NCBI GenBank assembly: GCA_937873245.1
Contig: CALMVY010000367.1
Coordinates: 1-14,517, forward strand
Direction of reading: 5' to 3'
Origin: an uncultured Arthrobacter sp.
GTDB taxonomy: Bacteria; Actinomycetota; Actinomycetes; Actinomycetales; Micrococcaceae
Length of the DNA: 14,517 nt
This document shows, one piece after another, positions 13,266 through 14,517 of this stretch. The notes below the pieces were generated by a model. It saw nothing but the letters and a program-made list of their open reading frames with translations, was not told the origin of the DNA and ran no database searches. How positions within the stretch are numbered: the stretch's first letter is position 1; each line of letters starts with the position of its first letter. Position numbers and translations under genes: made by a program.

Positions 13266-14517
13266 ATGACTTCCAGCCACCCTCGCAACGAGGAACTCTT
13301 CGACCGCGCCCGCCAGCTGATGCCGGGCGGCGTCAACTCCCCGGTCCGTGCGTTCGGCTCCGTCGGCGGCACGCCGCGCTTCATGGTCTCCGCCAAAGGC
13401 CCGTACCTGACCGACGCCGACGGCGCCGAGTACGTCGATCTGGTCTGCTCCTGGGGCCCGGCGCTGCTGGGCCACGCCCACCCGGCCGTCCTCGCCGCCG
13501 TGCACGCCGCCGTCGACCGCGGGCTGTCCTTCGGCGCGTCAACCCCGGATGAGGCCAACCTCGCCGCGATCGTCCAGGAGCGCGTGCCCGCGGCCGAGCG
13601 CGTCCGGATGGTCTCCACCGGCAACGAGGCGACCATGACCGCCGTCCGGCTGGCCCGCGGCTACACCGGCCGGAACCTCATCATCAAGTTCGCCGGCTGC
13701 TACCACGGCCACCTCGACGGGCTGCTCGCCGCGGCTGGCTCCGGCCTCGCGACGCTCGCGCTGCCCGGCTCGGCCGGCGTCACCGCCGCCACGGCGGCCG
13801 AGACCCTCGTGCTGCCCTACAACGACCTCGGCGCCGTCGAAGCCGCGTTCGCCAAGCACGGCGACAGCATCGCCGCCGTCATCACGGAGGCCGCGCCGGC
13901 CAACATGGGCGTGGTCACCCCGGGCGAGGGCTTCAACGCCGGGCTGGCCCGGATCACCCGCGAACACGGCGCACTGCTCATCCTCGACGAGGTCCTCACC
14001 GGTTTCCGCACCGGCTACTCGGGCTACTGGGGCCTGACCGGCGGGGCGGCCGGTGCCGCCGAACCGTGGGCTCCGGACCTGCTGACCTTCGGCAAGGTCA
14101 TCGGCGGCGGGATGCCGACGGCGGCCCTCGGCGGCCGCGCCGAGGTCATGGACTACCTCGCCCCGGTGGGCCCGGTGTACCAGGCCGGCACCCTCTCCGG
14201 GAACCCGGTGGCGATGGCCGCCGGCGTCGCGACCCTCACCCACGCCACCGAAGAGGTGTACTCCCTCATCGACGCCCGCTCGCTGGAACTCTCCGCCGTC
14301 CTGTCCTCGGCGCTGGACTCGGCGGGCGTGGACCACTCCATCCAGCGCGCCGGGAACCTGTTCTCCGTGGCGTTCGGCACTTCGGCTCGCGGCGTCCACA
14401 ACTACGACGACGCCCAGGCCCAGGAAGTCTTCCGCTACGCGCCGTTCTTCCACTCCATGCTGGACTCCGGGGTTTACCTGCCGCCGTCGGTCTTCGAAGC
14501 CTGGTTCCTGTCCGCCG
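13266..14517 (+). CDS. hemL: glutamate-1-semialdehyde 2,1-aminomutase (3' end outside window)
   Basis: HemL, a PLP-dependent class III aminotransferase-fold enzyme, turns glutamate-1-semialdehyde from HemA into 5-aminolevulinate for HemB. The 417 residues present include MPGGVNSPVRAF (19-30), LVCSWGPALLGHAHP, CYHGHLDG, the cofactor-stacking ILDEVLTGFR and the Schiff-base Lys277 in FGKVIGGGMP. About 15-25 residues appear to be missing at the window end, judging from the usual length near 430-440. In the phosphate-binding segment the usual SGTEATM reads TGNEATM (Asn120), an unusual change from a single base (ACC to AAC). The start is the only ATG near the family N-terminus. Confidence 0.96.
   Translation, partial: MTSSHPRNEELFDRARQLMPGGVNSPVRAFGSVGGTPRFMVSAKGPYLTDADGAEYVDLVCSWGPALLGHAHPAVLAAVHAAVDRGLSFGASTPDEANLAAIVQERVPAAERVRMVSTGNEATMTAVRLARGYTGRNLIIKFAGCYHGHLDGLLAAAGSGLATLALPGSAGVTAATAAETLVLPYNDLGAVEAAFAKHGDSIAAVITEAAPANMGVVTPGEGFNAGLARITREHGALLILDEVLTGFRTGYSGYWGLTGGAAGAAEPWAPDLLTFGKVIGGGMPTAALGGRAEVMDYLAPVGPVYQAGTLSGNPVAMAAGVATLTHATEEVYSLIDARSLELSAVLSSALDSAGVDHSIQRAGNLFSVAFGTSARGVHNYDDAQAQEVFRYAPFFHSMLDSGVYLPPSVFEAWFLSA

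Overview
The window is high-GC DNA from an actinobacterium. The composition, the coproporphyrin-dependent type of haem pathway, the unusual N-terminus of the glutamyl-tRNA reductase and the short AT-poor promoters set almost on the start codons all fit an Arthrobacter/Pseudarthrobacter-like member of the Micrococcaceae. The genus is an inference; no 16S or other marker is present.

Layout: positions 1-97 are an unresolved left edge. Positions 98-424 hold the C-terminal part of a YrhK-like membrane protein, probably lacking its front half. Positions 455-1834 hold a glutamate decarboxylase (gadB). The rest (1903-14517) is a haem biosynthesis locus. hemA (glutamyl-tRNA reductase) reads leftward. 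Divergent from it, across a 181-bp control region with promoters and dyad symmetries, runs a rightward series: hemE, hemY/cgoX, a secreted Pro/Ala-rich membrane-anchored protein, hemQ/chdC, hemH/cpfC, hemC, hemD, hemB, an LLM flavin oxidoreductase and hemL, which is cut by the window end.

Together these genes cover every step from glutamyl-tRNA to haem b: HemA and HemL make 5-aminolevulinate by the C5 route; HemB, HemC, HemD and HemE make coproporphyrinogen III; HemY/CgoX oxidises it to coproporphyrin III; HemH/CpfC inserts iron; HemQ/ChdC removes two carboxyl groups to give haem b. Stop/start overlaps at hemQ-hemH, hemH-hemC, hemD-hemB and hemB-LLM indicate translational coupling. The Pro-rich protein sits between two possible regulatory breaks: a hairpin and TAGGGT promoter before it and an 18-bp perfect inverted repeat after it, so the series may be two or more transcription units.

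The enzymes themselves are known. What stands out is: (i) three in-frame short tandem repeat arrays inside hemY and hemD, with periods 30/60, 15 and 18 bp, two of them open in all six frames; (ii) a secreted Pro-rich protein and an LLM flavoenzyme of unknown role embedded in the locus; (iii) dyads in the hemA-hemE control region and an 18-bp inverted repeat before hemQ; (iv) a Cys-Pro/His tail on HemA, an intermediate metal-site motif in HemB and an Asn in the usual SGTEA motif of HemL.
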